NCBI RefSeq assembly: GCF_000024845.1 | Contig: NC_013501.1 | Location: 2,708,874 to 2,772,873, forward strand | Source: Rhodothermus marinus DSM 4252 | GTDB lineage: Bacteria; Bacteroidota; Rhodothermia; Rhodothermales; Rhodothermaceae | Reading direction: 5' to 3' | Length of the DNA stretch: 64,000 nucleotides | In this document: positions 1-9,425 of the stretch, piece after piece | How the letters are laid out: every line of letters begins with the position of its first letter | Numbering within the stretch: position 1 is the first letter of the stretch | The notes under the pieces: model-generated | Database searches by the model: none | Seen by the model: the letters and a program-made list of their open reading frames with translations, nothing else | What the model was told of the DNA's origin: nothing | Program-made: the position numbers and the translations under genes

Positions 1-269
1 ACCGGCACAATCCGGTCCCCTTTCACCTGGAAGAACTGTCCGTTCAGGGAAAAGACCGGGCTTTCGTCACCGAAGAACTGAAGCTGCAACGACAGGTCCG
101 ACGTGATTGTCGCTCGTTCGGCCTGCAGGTCGAATGCGACCGGCTGGCCATCCAGCCAGACCTTTCCGTTCCGGATCTCGAGCGTGCGCTGCGCAAGCGC
201 ACCGCCGGCGCCGAGCGCCAGCATCAACCCGATCAACAAGCAGCACCGGACAGGTCCGCGACGGTTCAT
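1..269 (-). CDS. Secreted protein of unknown function, N-terminal part
   Basis: The gene reads leftwards off the window edge, so only about 89 N-terminal residues are visible. The ATG at 269 opens a typical signal peptide: a basic start (MNRRGPVR), a hydrophobic core and an Ala-rich cleavage region ending near ALAQ. The mature part begins RTLEIRNGKVWLDG and looks rich in beta strands. It starts 24 bases after the anti-sigma-like gene ends on the same strand, so it is probably the third gene of the sigma/anti-sigma operon and may be part of that envelope-stress unit. I do not recognise the family and the C-terminus is not visible. Confidence 0.6.
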   Translation of the reverse strand, partial: MNRRGPVRCCLLIGLMLALGAGGALAQRTLEIRNGKVWLDGQPVAFDLQAERATITSDLSLQLQFFGDESPVFSLNGQFFQVKGDRIVP

Positions 270-293
270 GGCGATCCACCCCGGGTTTGCGGT

Positions 294-944
294 TCAGTGG
301 TTGCGCCGGGAAGCAGGGACCAGACCCGGTCGGCCACTGCCGGTCGGCCATGCCTCGAGCGGCAAAGCCGGCTCCCATTCGGGCGTGCTCCGGGCCTCCA
401 GCAATTGCAGCTGACGGTAGATCTGCTGCACCGCCTCCCGGTCATCCCACCGGAGCAACATCTGTGGCGGTTCGGAGCGGGCAGCGGCTTCCGTCCGCGC
501 GATCAGGTGGAGCCAGGCTTGCAGTTCGACGGGTTCCGGCGTGGTAGGAACCTGCTCGGCCACCACCACGCCCGGCCGATCCAGCGGCTGGTCGGTCCAG
601 AACCGGTACCAGACGCCGCCGACCATCACCAGCAGTGTCAGGGCCCCGGCGGCCACACGCCAGCGCCAGCGACGTAGCCCCCGGCGTACCGGCCGGTCGG
701 CGGCCACCGGCCGGGCGGCCGCCGCCACGATTCGGTCGATGACGGCCGGATCGGGCCGACGGCGCGGCCGCGTATCCAGCCAGCCCTTCACCTCCTGCAA
801 CGCCCGCCATTCGGCCGCCAGCTCCGGATCCTCCTCGGGCGCCACGCCGTTGGGCAGTGCCTCGCCGTAGAGCAGGCGGATCAGATGCAGCCGCTTGTCT
901 TCCATCGAACCCGGTACTTCCTGCCGTGGTAGCCGTTTGCTCAT
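294..944 (-). CDS. Membrane-bound anti-sigma-like protein
   Basis: 216 residues. A charged N-terminal cytoplasmic part of about 95 residues is followed by one membrane segment (around AAGALTLLVMVGGVWY) and an outer domain of about 100 residues. This one-pass layout and its place directly behind an ECF sigma factor make it the probable anti-sigma partner. Its ATG at 944 overlaps the sigma stop codon (ATGA), which suggests translational coupling. I see no HxxxCxxC zinc anti-sigma motif in the N-terminal part, so it is not a classical ZAS protein. An internal ATG at 905 is an alternative start. The role is inferred from context and topology. Confidence 0.65.
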   Translation of the reverse strand: MSKRLPRQEVPGSMEDKRLHLIRLLYGEALPNGVAPEEDPELAAEWRALQEVKGWLDTRPRRRPDPAVIDRIVAAAARPVAADRPVRRGLRRWRWRVAAGALTLLVMVGGVWYRFWTDQPLDRPGVVVAEQVPTTPEPVELQAWLHLIARTEAAARSEPPQMLLRWDDREAVQQIYRQLQLLEARSTPEWEPALPLEAWPTGSGRPGLVPASRRNH

Positions 945-1537
945 TCCGAAGCCGGTTGTTTCTGAGGCTGCAGCATCATTTTGCGCAGATTGATCAGCGC
1001 GTAGCGCATGCGTCCCAGCGCCGTGTTGATCGAGACGCCGGTCAGCTCGGCGATCTCCCGGAAGGTCAGCTCCGCCTCCTGGCGCAGCAACAGCACCTCG
1101 CGTTGCTCGGGCGGCAGGCGTTCGATGCAGGCGGCCAGGCGTTCCTGCAGCTCGGCTTCTTCCAGCAGCTCGTCGGCGCCGGGCGCCTCGTCCGGCAACC
1201 GATCCCAGAAGTTTCCGCCCTCTTCGCCGTCGTCCGGCGTCACGTCCTGCCAGCGCCGTCGGCTGCGCAGGTAATCGAGCGCCGCATTGCGGGCAATGCG
1301 CAGCACCCAGGCCAGCCAGCGTCCCTGGCGCGTGTAGGAGGCCCGCTCCTGACGGAGTGCCGCCAGCACACGCAGAAACGTCTCCTGAAACAGGTCGCTG
1401 GCCACCTCCGGGTCGCGCACCATCCCGAGCAGATAGCCGTAGATCCGCTCCTGATGGCGCTCGACCAGCCGGCGGAACGCCTGCGCGTCGCCCCGCTCCA
1501 GGTAGGCCGCGACCAGTTGATCGTCGGTAGGATGCAT
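941..1537 (-). CDS. ECF-type RNA polymerase sigma factor
   Basis: 198 residues, normal for the ECF (sigma-70 group 4) family. Region 2 is clear: an RHQERIYGYLLGMV stretch followed by the A-x-DLFQETFLRV core-binding/-10 recognition helix. Region 4 follows after an acidic linker, with LPPEQREVLLLR and the helix-turn-helix LTFREIAELTGVSINTALGRM near the C-terminus. It would direct RNA polymerase to a small regulon, probably held in check by the overlapping downstream membrane protein. It is divergent from metY. The intergenic gap carries two 11-bp direct repeats that could be part of its own promoter. Confidence 0.93.
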   Translation of the reverse strand: MHPTDDQLVAAYLERGDAQAFRRLVERHQERIYGYLLGMVRDPEVASDLFQETFLRVLAALRQERASYTRQGRWLAWVLRIARNAALDYLRSRRRWQDVTPDDGEEGGNFWDRLPDEAPGADELLEEAELQERLAACIERLPPEQREVLLLRQEAELTFREIAELTGVSINTALGRMRYALINLRKMMLQPQKQPASE

Positions 1538-1590
1538 CCGAAGGTCTGACTTCCGGAAGACGCCTGCGCAGACACCTTCCTTAACGAAGA

Positions 1591-1653
1591 ATCCCGGGGT
1601 TTTATTGTTTGCCCGAGCCTGAGTTCGCGAAACACGAAAAACATCCCGGGGTT
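1591..1653. repeat. Two 11-bp direct repeats between the sigma gene and metY
   Basis: The sequence ATCCCGGGGTT occurs at 1591-1601 and again at 1643-1653, 52 bp apart (about five helical turns), in the 152-bp gap between the divergent sigma gene and metY. Read on the sigma-gene strand the unit is AACCCCGGGAT. It may be a promoter or operator element, possibly an autoregulated -35-type site. No function is shown. Confidence 0.45.
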
Positions 1654-1689
1654 AGTGCTACGCCCTGAAGCAACCGACGTAAAAAGGCG

Positions 1690-3021
1690 ATGGCGGAACG
1701 TTCGACCCCGGCAACTCAGCCCCGCACCAACGGCCAGACGGGCCGCACCTTCGGCTTCGAGACGCGCATGCTGCACGCGGGCCACATCCCCGACGCCGTC
1801 ACGGGCGCCCGCGCCGTGCCGATCTACCAGACGACCTCCTACGTCTTCGACGACGTGGACTACGCGGCCCAGCTCTTCGAACTCAAGCAGTACGGCAACA
1901 TCTACACGCGCATCAACAATCCCACGACAGCCGTTTTCGAGGAGCGCATGGCCTCGCTCGAAAACGGCACCGGCGCCGTGGCCACCTCCAGCGGCATGGC
2001 GGCCCAGTTTCTGACGTTGATGACGCTGCTGCAACCGGGCGACGAGGTCGTCGCCTCCAAGCACCTGTACGGCGGCACCAAGACCCAGCTCACCCACACC
2101 ATCAAGAAGCTGGGCGTGACGGTCCACTTCGTCGATCCGACCGACTTCGACGCCTGGGAGGCCGCCATCACACCGCGCACGCGGGCCTTCTACGGCGAGA
2201 CGATCGGCAACCCGCAGGGCAGCATCCTTGACATCGAGCGGCTGGCCGAACTGGCCCACGCACACCGGATTCCGCTCATCGTCGATAACACGTTCGCCAC
2301 GCCGTACCTGTGCCGGCCCATCGACTGGGGCGCCGACATCGTCGTGCACTCGGCCACCAAGTTCATCGGCGGACACGGCAACTCCATCGGCGGCGTGGTC
2401 GTCGAGGCCGGCACGTTCGACTACAGCCACTTCCCCACGATCGCCGATCCGTCGCCCTCCTACCACGGCCTGCGCTTCTACGACACGTTCGGCCATCACG
2501 GCTTTCTGATGAAATTGCGGGCCGAAACGCTGCGCGACGTGGGCGCCTGCCTGTCGCCCTTCAATGCGTTTCTGCTCATTCAGGGACTGGAGACGCTCTC
2601 GATCCGCATGGAGCGGCACGTGGCCAACGCCCGCGCCGTGGCCGAATTTCTGAAGGATCATCCGAAAGTGGCCTGGGTGGCCTATGCCGGCCTGCCCGAC
2701 AGCCCCTACTACGAACTGGCCCAGAAGTACACGCCGCTGGGTCCGGGCGCCGTCTTCACGTTCGGGCTCAAGTACGGCAGCGAAGGGCCGCGCGCGGCCG
2801 GCAAGAAGTTCATCGAATCGCTCCAGCTCTTTTCGCATCTGGCCAACGTGGGCGACGTGCGCAGCCTGGTCATCCACCCGGCCACGACCACCCACCAGCA
2901 GCTTTCGGACGAAGAGCTGGAGGAAGCGGGCATCAAGCCCGAAATGATTCGCCTGTCGATCGGACTGGAAACCCTGGAGGACCTGCTATGGGATTTGGAT
3001 CAGGCCCTGCATGCGATCTGA
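1690..3021 (+). CDS. metY: O-acetylhomoserine sulfhydrylase (PLP enzyme)
   Basis: 443 residues, the usual size for the MetY branch of the Cys/Met-metabolism PLP family. It makes homocysteine from O-acetylhomoserine and sulfide in the cytoplasm. The internal-aldimine lysine is Lys224 in [11 protein letters not shown]. The N-terminal TLHAG-like region (ETRMLHAGH), the YTRINNPTT motif and the SSGMAAQ stretch are all present. The ATG at 1690 gives a complete N-terminus. The downstream CoA-binding gene overlaps its 3' end. MetY enzymes take free sulfide or, in some bacteria, sulfur from a protein thiocarboxylate. The latter is relevant here because a sulfite reductase with a carrier domain lies 16 kb away. 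Confidence 0.93.
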   Translation: MAERSTPATQPRTNGQTGRTFGFETRMLHAGHIPDAVTGARAVPIYQTTSYVFDDVDYAAQLFELKQYGNIYTRINNPTTAVFEERMASLENGTGAVATSSGMAAQFLTLMTLLQPGDEVVASKHLYGGTKTQLTHTIKKLGVTVHFVDPTDFDAWEAAITPRTRAFYGETIGNPQGSILDIERLAELAHAHRIPLIVDNTFATPYLCRPIDWGADIVVHSATKFIGGHGNSIGGVVVEAGTFDYSHFPTIADPSPSYHGLRFYDTFGHHGFLMKLRAETLRDVGACLSPFNAFLLIQGLETLSIRMERHVANARAVAEFLKDHPKVAWVAYAGLPDSPYYELAQKYTPLGPGAVFTFGLKYGSEGPRAAGKKFIESLQLFSHLANVGDVRSLVIHPATTTHQQLSDEELEEAGIKPEMIRLSIGLETLEDLLWDLDQALHAI

Positions 3022-3527
3022 CGCTGAACTCGATCCTGCCGCCTGAGCTGCGGGAAAAGTACCAGAATCCGGCCGTCATCCGGAAAGTGCTGGCCGAGTC
3101 GCGGACGATCGCGATCGTCGGGCTTTCGACGGACCGGCAGAAGGCCAGCCACTTCGTGGCCACTTACCTGCAGTATGCCGGCTACCGGATCATTCCGGTC
3201 AACCCCCGCGCCGAGGAAATTCTGGGCGAGCGGGCCTACCCGGACCTGCTGAGCATCCCGGAGCCGGTCGATGTGGTGGACGTGTTCCGTCCGGCCCACG
3301 AGTGCCCCGAGTACGCCCGCCAGGCCGTGGAGATCGGCGCCAGGACGCTCTGGCTACAGCTCCGCATCGTGAGCCTCGAGGCGGCACAGATCGCCGAAGC
3401 GGGCGGGCTGCAGGTGGTGATGGACCGGTGCATCAAGATGGAGCACGGCCGCTACAACGGTAGCATGCACTGGGTGGGCATGAACACGGGCATCATCACG
3501 GCCCGCCGCGCCCGTCGCTGGTTCTAA
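2988..3527 (+). CDS. CoA-binding domain protein (YccU-like)
   Basis: 179 residues with a Rossmann-type CoA-binding domain: RTIAIVGLSTDRQKASH near the N-terminus, YRIIPVNPRAEEILGE, then DVVDVFRP and a C-terminal VMDRCIKMEH. I place the start at the ATG at 2988, inside the end of metY, because GGAGG lies seven bases before it (2976-2980). The two genes overlap by 34 bp in different frames, so translation is probably coupled. Small proteins of this type bind CoA or acyl-CoA and their cellular role is not settled. The stop codon overlaps the convergent radA stop. Confidence 0.85.
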   Translation: MGFGSGPACDLTLNSILPPELREKYQNPAVIRKVLAESRTIAIVGLSTDRQKASHFVATYLQYAGYRIIPVNPRAEEILGERAYPDLLSIPEPVDVVDVFRPAHECPEYARQAVEIGARTLWLQLRIVSLEAAQIAEAGGLQVVMDRCIKMEHGRYNGSMHWVGMNTGIITARRARRWF

Positions 3528-4885
3528 AGCACCAGGTCCAGCGCTTCGTGGAGCGAGCGCACGCCCACGACCTCCAGGCCGTCGGGGCGCAGCAGGCCCT
3601 TCAGGTGATGGGCGGGCACGAGCGCCTGTCGGAAGCCCAGTCGGGCGGCCTCGCGCAGGCGAACGTCCAGCTGTCCCACGCCCCGGATCTCGCCGCCCAG
3701 CCCGACTTCGCCGATCAGCACCGTGCCGGTGTCGGCCGGGATGTCCCGGAACGACGAGGCCACGGCCACCAGCACGCCCAGATCGGCGGCTGGCTCCTCC
3801 AGCCGCAGCCCGCCCACCACGTTCACGAACACGTCGTGGGCGGCCAGCCGCAAGCCTTCCCGCTTTTCGAGCACGGCCAGCAGCATCTGGAGCCGCCGGT
3901 AGTCGAAGCCGGTCGCGTTGCGCTGGGGCGTGCCGTACGCGGTGGGTGTCACGAGCGCCTGGATCTCGACGAGCACCGGCCGCGTGCCTTCGAGCGTGCA
4001 GACCACCGTCGAGCCGCTCGTGCCGTAGCGCCGCTCCGACAGAAACAGCGCGCTGGGGTTGTCGACGGCCCGCAGGCCGGTTTCGTGCATCTCGAAGACG
4101 CCGATCTCGTGCGTGGCGCCAAAGCGATTCTTGACGGCCCGCAGAATCCGATAGGCGTGGTGGCGGTCGCCCTCGAAGTAGAGCACCGTATCGACCATGT
4201 GCTCCAGCACGCGCGGGCCCGCAATGGCGCCCTCTTTGGTCACGTGCCCCACCAGAAAGACCGGCACGTGCGTCGTCTTGGCATAATGCATGAGCAGCGC
4301 AGCGCTTTCGCGCACCTGACTGACCGAACCCGGCGCGCTTTCCAGCTCGGGCCGATAGACGGTCTGAATCGAATCGACCACGAGCACATCCGGCGCGACC
4401 CGGCGGGCGGCCTCCAGGATCGCCTCCAGGTTCGTTTCGGCCAGCAGCAGCAGGTTGTCGCCTTCGACGCCCAGCCGTCGGGCCCGCAGCCGCACCTGGC
4501 GGACGGATTCCTCGCCCGTCACGTAGAGCACGCGCCGATCGGGCAGGTAGCGGGCCAGTTCGGTCATGAGCGTGCTTTTGCCGATACCGGGATCGCCTGC
4601 CAGCAGGATCAGCGAGCCCGGCACGATGCCGCCACCGAGCACCCGGTCCAGCTCGGCCACGCCGGTCACCAGCCGCGCCTCTGCTTCGAGCGGCACGGCC
4701 GAGAGCGGCACCGGATCGGCGCCGGGCGCCTCCGCCACACGGCGCGGCACGCGCGCCTTCACCGGCGTCGGTACCGTCTCCTCCACCATCGTATTCCACC
4801 CGCCACAGTCCGGGCAGCGGCCCATCCAGCGCGGCGCTTCGTAGCCGCAGGCCTGGCAGACGTATCGCGTCGATGAACGCGCCAT
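3524..4885 (-). CDS. radA: DNA repair protein RadA (Sms)
   Basis: 453 residues, the normal length. It is a RecA-like ATPase that promotes branch migration during recombinational repair. The N-terminal zinc finger has four cysteines (C10, C13, C24, C27 in YVCQACGYEAPRWMGRCPDC). Walker A is GDPGIGKST, followed by the RadA-specific KNRFG motif and a C-terminal Lon-protease-like domain (DVFVNVVGGLRLEEPAADLGV). An open frame extends 25 codons upstream, but the ATG at 4885 gives the conserved MARSSTRYVC start. It is convergent with the CoA-binding gene and divergent from the Mla operon. Confidence 0.95.
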   Translation of the reverse strand: MARSSTRYVCQACGYEAPRWMGRCPDCGGWNTMVEETVPTPVKARVPRRVAEAPGADPVPLSAVPLEAEARLVTGVAELDRVLGGGIVPGSLILLAGDPGIGKSTLMTELARYLPDRRVLYVTGEESVRQVRLRARRLGVEGDNLLLLAETNLEAILEAARRVAPDVLVVDSIQTVYRPELESAPGSVSQVRESAALLMHYAKTTHVPVFLVGHVTKEGAIAGPRVLEHMVDTVLYFEGDRHHAYRILRAVKNRFGATHEIGVFEMHETGLRAVDNPSALFLSERRYGTSGSTVVCTLEGTRPVLVEIQALVTPTAYGTPQRNATGFDYRRLQMLLAVLEKREGLRLAAHDVFVNVVGGLRLEEPAADLGVLVAVASSFRDIPADTGTVLIGEVGLGGEIRGVGQLDVRLREAARLGFRQALVPAHHLKGLLRPDGLEVVGVRSLHEALDLVL

Positions 4886-5006
4886 GAGATTTGTCCCCGG
4901 GTGAAACCCCTTCTTCGTTCCTCGTGTTACGTTCGCCTGGCTACCGGCGGCTTCCTGCACGGAAGCCCTGCCTGCACACGCTCACGGGCTGGCGAAGTTG
5001 CGTCGC

Positions 5007-5768
5007 ATGCAAAGCGCACTGTCACGGTTTTTGCTACCCTTCCGGGCACTGGGCCAGTACACGTTGCTGCTCGTTCACGCGTTCTCGGCCCTGGGCGAGT
5101 TCAAGACGTACCGGAAGAACCTGTTCGATCAGATGGTACGCATCGGGATCGATTCGATTCCGATCGTGTCGATGGCCGCCGCCTTCTCCGGCGCAGTGAT
5201 GACCGTGCAGACCGCCTACCAGCTCGTCTCGCCGTTCATTCCCAAAACGGTGATCGGGGCCGTCGTGGCGCCCTCGATGATCCTGGAGCTGGCCGTGGTG
5301 GTGACGGGCTTCATCCTGGCAGGACGCGTGGGCGCCCGCATCGCCGCCGAGCTGGGCACCATGCGCGTGACCGAGCAGATCGACGCGCTCGAAGCCATGG
5401 GCCTGAACTCGGTCAGCTACCTGGTGGTCCCCCGCGTGGTGGCCGGAATGGTCATGCTGCCGGTCCTGTACGTCGTCGCGTGCTTTGTCGGGATCGTGTC
5501 CGGTATCCTGGTGGCCAACCTGGGCGGCTTTCTCTCGACGGGCGAGTTTCTGCAGGGTGCCCGCCAGTTTTTCAAGCCGTTCGACCCGATTTTCGGCGTG
5601 ATCAAAGCGTTCGTGTTCGGCTTCGTGATCACCTCGATTTCCTGCTACAAAGGGTATTTCACCCAGGGCGGCGCCGAAGGCGTCGGACGCAGCACCACGC
5701 AGGCGGCCGTCTTGAGCTGTGTGTACATCCTGGTGGCCGATCTGGTCCTGGCCGTCCTCCTGCTGTAG
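5007..5768 (+). CDS. mlaE: MlaE-type ABC transporter permease
   Basis: About 253 residues with five to six hydrophobic segments and the MlaE signature region (DSIPIVSMAAAFSGAVMTVQ; later LGTMRVTEQIDALEAMG). It is the inner-membrane permease of a phospholipid transporter that works with the next two genes to move lipids between inner and outer membranes. The frame can start at a TTG at 4998 or the ATG at 5007. I chose the ATG (MQSALSRF). The stop lies four bases before the mlaF start, so the three genes form one operon. No MlaB or MlaC gene is in the window. Confidence 0.9.
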   Translation: MQSALSRFLLPFRALGQYTLLLVHAFSALGEFKTYRKNLFDQMVRIGIDSIPIVSMAAAFSGAVMTVQTAYQLVSPFIPKTVIGAVVAPSMILELAVVVTGFILAGRVGARIAAELGTMRVTEQIDALEAMGLNSVSYLVVPRVVAGMVMLPVLYVVACFVGIVSGILVANLGGFLSTGEFLQGARQFFKPFDPIFGVIKAFVFGFVITSISCYKGYFTQGGAEGVGRSTTQAAVLSCVYILVADLVLAVLLL

Positions 5769-5772
5769 CGCC

Positions 5773-6531
5773 ATGATTCGCGTAGAACATCTCTACAAGA
5801 GTTTCGACGAGCGGCCCGTGCTGGTGGACGTCTCGCTGGAGATTCGCGACGGCGAGACGCTGGCGATCATCGGGCGCTCGGGCTCGGGCAAAAGCGTCCT
5901 GATGAAACACCTGATCGGCCTGCTCAAACCCGACCGGGGCCGCGTGCTCGTCGATGGCGTGGACATCAACGCGATCTCCTACGAGGAGCTGCGCCGGATT
6001 CGTCGTCAGTTCGGCGTGCTGTTTCAGAGCGGCGCGCTGTTCGACTCGATGAACGCCTTCGAAAACGTGGCCTTCCCGCTGCGCACGTTTACCAGTCTGT
6101 CGGAAGAAGAAATCCGACGGCGCGTGCAGGAGTGTCTGGAGCTGGTGCAGTTGCCGGACGTCGGCCCCAAGATGCCCGATGAGCTTTCCGGCGGCATGAA
6201 GAAACGCGTGGCGCTGGCGCGCGCCATCGCCCTCGAACCGCGCTACATCATCTACGACGAGCCCACCACCGGACTCGATCCGGAGACGGCCAACGCGATC
6301 GACGAGCTGATCCGCGACCTGAACCATCGGCTCAACGTGACGGGCATCATGGTCACGCACGACATGCACTCGGTGCTTTCCGTGGCCGACCGCGTGGCCT
6401 TCCTCTACCAGGGACGCATGCACTGGGTGGGCACCATCGAAGAACTGCACCGCAGCGACGATCCGACCCTGCTTGCCTTCGTGAAAGCCAGCGAGTACCA
6501 GATTGGTCAACCGATCCCCCGAAGCGCATGA
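5773..6531 (+). CDS. mlaF: MlaF-type ABC transporter ATP-binding protein
   Basis: 252 residues, a single ABC ATPase domain. Walker A is GRSGSGKS, the Q-loop region is VLFQSGALFDSMNAFENV, the signature is ELSGGMKKRVALARA and Walker B is YIIYDEPTTGLDP. The DSMN stretch after the Q-loop and the signature form LSGGMKKR are typical of the Mla/Mkl subfamily. It powers the MlaE permease. The ATG at 5773 gives the normal IRVEHLYKSF start, and the stop overlaps the mlaD start (ATGA). Confidence 0.93.
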   Translation: MIRVEHLYKSFDERPVLVDVSLEIRDGETLAIIGRSGSGKSVLMKHLIGLLKPDRGRVLVDGVDINAISYEELRRIRRQFGVLFQSGALFDSMNAFENVAFPLRTFTSLSEEEIRRRVQECLELVQLPDVGPKMPDELSGGMKKRVALARAIALEPRYIIYDEPTTGLDPETANAIDELIRDLNHRLNVTGIMVTHDMHSVLSVADRVAFLYQGRMHWVGTIEELHRSDDPTLLAFVKASEYQIGQPIPRSA

Positions 6532-7472
6532 ACGCGACCATGACTTCCTATCGCAACGAAATCAAAGTAGGCGTGGCGCTGGTAGTGGCCGCGCTGATTC
6601 TGTTTTTCGGCACCCGCTTTCTGCTCAACCTGCCCCTTTTTGAACAGACGGCCACCTACGAGACGCTGCTCCCGGACGCCAGCGGGCTGGTGGACGGCAG
6701 CGTGGTCCGTCTGAAAGGCGTGGTGGTCGGTCGGGTGACGGACGTACGCTACGATCCGCAGAGCGGCATGGCCCGCGTGCGGTTTCAGATCAACGGCAGC
6801 ATTCCCCTGCCGGAAGGCTCCTACACGCGCGTGGCCGGGCTGGCCATGTTCGGCAACGTGGAAATGGAGATCGTCCCCGGTCCGGCCGGCAACCCACCGC
6901 TGCGGCCGGGTAGCCGGCTACCGGCCCAGACCGATGGCGGTCTGGACGCGCTGGTCGAAGAGGCCCCCGCCGTGCTGGAACGGCTGAACACGCTGCTGGG
7001 GCGTTTCGACGAAGCCGCCGAGGCGGCCGCCACCCAGCTCAGCGCGCCGGGCAGCGACCTGCGCCAGACGCTGCTGGCCCTTCGCCAGAGCAGCCAGACC
7101 CTGGCCGCCCTGCTTCAGCGCGAGCAGCAACACATCGCCCGCACGCTGGAGAATCTTTCGGCCACCTCCACGCAATTGCGCGACGCCACCGGTCCCACGG
7201 CCGACTCCATCCAGGCCGCCGCCGCCCAGCTTCGCCACCTGCTGCGCCGCCTGGAGGCCAGCACGGCTTCGCTGGAGCAGGCCACCGCTTCGCTCGACCT
7301 GATCCTGGCGCACATCGCCAGCGGCCAGGGCACGCTCGGCCGCCTCATCTACGACGAGACGCTCTATCTGAAGCTCGACACCACGCTCACCGGCCTGAAC
7401 CGCATCCTGCGCGACTTCGAGACGAACCCCGGCCGCTACCTGCGCGAACTCCGCCTGATCGACGTGTTCTGA
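6528..7472 (+). CDS. mlaD: MlaD-family (MCE) periplasmic lipid-binding protein
   Basis: 314 residues: a short cytoplasmic tail, one N-terminal membrane anchor (VGVALVVAALILFFGTRFLL), one MCE domain (about residues 40-120, with GLVDGSVVRLKGVVVGRVTDV) and a long helical C-terminal part rich in Ala, Gln and Leu that probably forms coiled coil. MCE proteins of this kind ring up on MlaEF and carry lipids across the periplasm. The start ATG at 6528 overlaps the mlaF stop. A second ATG four codons downstream is also possible. Confidence 0.88.
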   Translation: MNATMTSYRNEIKVGVALVVAALILFFGTRFLLNLPLFEQTATYETLLPDASGLVDGSVVRLKGVVVGRVTDVRYDPQSGMARVRFQINGSIPLPEGSYTRVAGLAMFGNVEMEIVPGPAGNPPLRPGSRLPAQTDGGLDALVEEAPAVLERLNTLLGRFDEAAEAAATQLSAPGSDLRQTLLALRQSSQTLAALLQREQQHIARTLENLSATSTQLRDATGPTADSIQAAAAQLRHLLRRLEASTASLEQATASLDLILAHIASGQGTLGRLIYDETLYLKLDTTLTGLNRILRDFETNPGRYLRELRLIDVF

Positions 7473-7496
7473 GGCGATGGGTGCCCGGCGCTTCGA

Positions 7497-9425
7497 TCAA
7501 TCCCAGATGGGCCAGTACACGCCGAAGCGCAGCCGTCGCGCCGGCAGCGGATAGACGGGGACCAGCAGAGCGCCCGGCTGCAGCGCGGTGCCGCTGGTGA
7601 GGTTTTCCCACACGAGGAACAGTTTCGCCGTGCGTAGCCCGGCCTCCACGTAGAGATCCAGCGTCCCGGAAGGTCCGAGGCGGCGTGCGTCCGGCTCGGG
7701 CAGCGCGAGCAGCCCCGTGGGAGCGTGCAGCTGGCGACTCCGGAAGGGCGTCCAGTAGCGCCCGAGCAGATACACGTCGGTGTCCAACTCCTGAAACAGC
7801 AGCAGCCGCGCCCCCAGCCGCACCTGCACCAGCCATTCAGGCAGTGCCCCGGCCTGGCGGCGGTGCCCTGTCGAAGCACCGGGGTTGTGCGTCCGGAAGG
7901 TGGTCACATGGCCCTCGGCGTAGAATCCACGTCGGACCGTGCGCCGCCAGCCAAGCCCGAACGTCAGCCCGCCCTGCACGAGCGGCCGCGGGAGCACCTG
8001 CACCAATACCGTATCGCCTGCACCGACGGCATAGAGATCCGGAACAGCCTCCAGTCGGGTCGCAAAGCCCTCGAGTCGCCAGGTGAACGGATCGGCCTCA
8101 TGCTGCACGCCAAGCCGCACGCGTACGATACGACCGCCCCGACAATCCGCACAGGGCTGGAGCAAGCCGCCCCAGCCGGTACGGAACACCCGGGGCGCTT
8201 CGGGATGGTGCAGGCTCAGGTGCAACCCGGTGCGCAGGCGGCCGCGGGTTCGCGTCAGCGCCAGCACACCGTCCAGGCCGAAGCGCCCGTCCTGCCGAAA
8301 CACCTGTCCCTGCAGAGCCAGACGCCAGAAGCGCCAGTGCAGCGTATCGGCGGCCAGCAGCCGGAGCTGCGTGCGTCCCTGCCCGGCAATCGACGTGTCA
8401 GGCCAGGCGTCGAGCCGGCGCAGCCGGTCCCACCGTCCTTCCAGCCACCAGATGATACCTCCCAGCGGTTGCTCCAGCAGGAAACCGTAGCGGTTTGTCC
8501 TCGCGGTGAGCGTGTCCAGCTCGGGATTGCGGTAGCGGAACGTCTGGGCCGTCCAGTAGATCGAGGCCGTCAGCGGAGCCGCCGATAGGCCGGTACGGGT
8601 ACGCAGCGTCAGGGTCAGATCGTTGCGGATCGTCTGACGCCGCGCGGCCGGATAGCGGACCGTCGCGCCGAAGGGTTCGTAAATCGTCTCAAACGTCCCG
8701 CCCGGATGAGGCAGCACGCCGCCATGCGCTCCCACCTGTGCCCGATGGTGCAGGTTCATCAGTTCCAGCGCCCAGTCGCGCTGCTGATAGCGCAGTCGCG
8801 TCAGCACCTGACGTCCCCGGCGCAATCGGCTTCCCGGATAGGTCCCCTGCATGGCATGGCCGCCATAGCCAAAGAGCAGCTGGAGCAAGCCCGGCCGTCC
8901 CCCGAGCGCCAGCCGCCGGTTCTGCACGTGAAGCGCCATGATGCTCTGCAGTCCGTCGCCCCCTGTGCGGTAGCGCAGCTCCGTCAGCGGCCGCGGCGCT
9001 CCGTAGGGACGCAGCTCGGTATGGACCGTCTCCGGCGCCCCATCGACAGGCGTTCCTCTCCGGATCGGGTTCAGAAAAAAAAGCGGAAGCAGCTCGTAGG
9101 ACGGGCGTCCCGTGACGGGATCTTCGAAGGGGCGGCCGTCCAGGCGCAGGCCGATCAGGTGTGGGGGCAGGCCGTCCGGACTCCACCCCTCGGGCCAGCC
9201 CAGCAGCCGAAAGGCATAGGTGAAGGTGCGCGGCTGTCGGCTCAGCAGGTCCGTCACGTGCAGCAGCGGCAGACGGGCCGGTAGCGTGTCGCTCACGGCC
9301 TCGCCCCACAGGATGCGTCCAAAGCCCACGGGCGGGCGCCCACCGGCCGTATCGGCCGGGACCTGCGCCGCGGCCGGCAACGCCAGTAGCAGCGCCAGCC
9401 CGATCCATACCGCTCGTTCATTCAT
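7497..9425 (-). CDS. Putative outer-membrane beta-barrel protein
   Basis: 642 residues with a signal peptide (MNERAVWIGLALLLALPAAAQ). The rest has the alternating polar/hydrophobic strands, many aromatic residues and Arg-rich turns expected of a large outer-membrane barrel, and ends in a strand. A porin or a receptor without its own plug are both possible. I chose the ATG at 9425 because it starts the signal peptide. It overlaps the last eight bases of the deoxynucleoside kinase gene, so the two are co-transcribed. The stop lies close to the convergent mlaD gene. The family is not identified with certainty. Confidence 0.65.
   Translation of the reverse strand: MNERAVWIGLALLLALPAAAQVPADTAGGRPPVGFGRILWGEAVSDTLPARLPLLHVTDLLSRQPRTFTYAFRLLGWPEGWSPDGLPPHLIGLRLDGRPFEDPVTGRPSYELLPLFFLNPIRRGTPVDGAPETVHTELRPYGAPRPLTELRYRTGGDGLQSIMALHVQNRRLALGGRPGLLQLLFGYGGHAMQGTYPGSRLRRGRQVLTRLRYQQRDWALELMNLHHRAQVGAHGGVLPHPGGTFETIYEPFGATVRYPAARRQTIRNDLTLTLRTRTGLSAAPLTASIYWTAQTFRYRNPELDTLTARTNRYGFLLEQPLGGIIWWLEGRWDRLRRLDAWPDTSIAGQGRTQLRLLAADTLHWRFWRLALQGQVFRQDGRFGLDGVLALTRTRGRLRTGLHLSLHHPEAPRVFRTGWGGLLQPCADCRGGRIVRVRLGVQHEADPFTWRLEGFATRLEAVPDLYAVGAGDTVLVQVLPRPLVQGGLTFGLGWRRTVRRGFYAEGHVTTFRTHNPGASTGHRRQAGALPEWLVQVRLGARLLLFQELDTDVYLLGRYWTPFRSRQLHAPTGLLALPEPDARRLGPSGTLDLYVEAGLRTAKLFLVWENLTSGTALQPGALLVPVYPLPARRLRFGVYWPIWD

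Noticed and set aside
1638-1689. Possible SAM-II-like riboswitch before metY (GTAAAAAGG near the start, a short GGTT/AACC stem).
   Set aside because: The pairing is weak and interrupted, and the conserved SAM-II loop sequences are missing. Only the terminal A-rich part looks similar.
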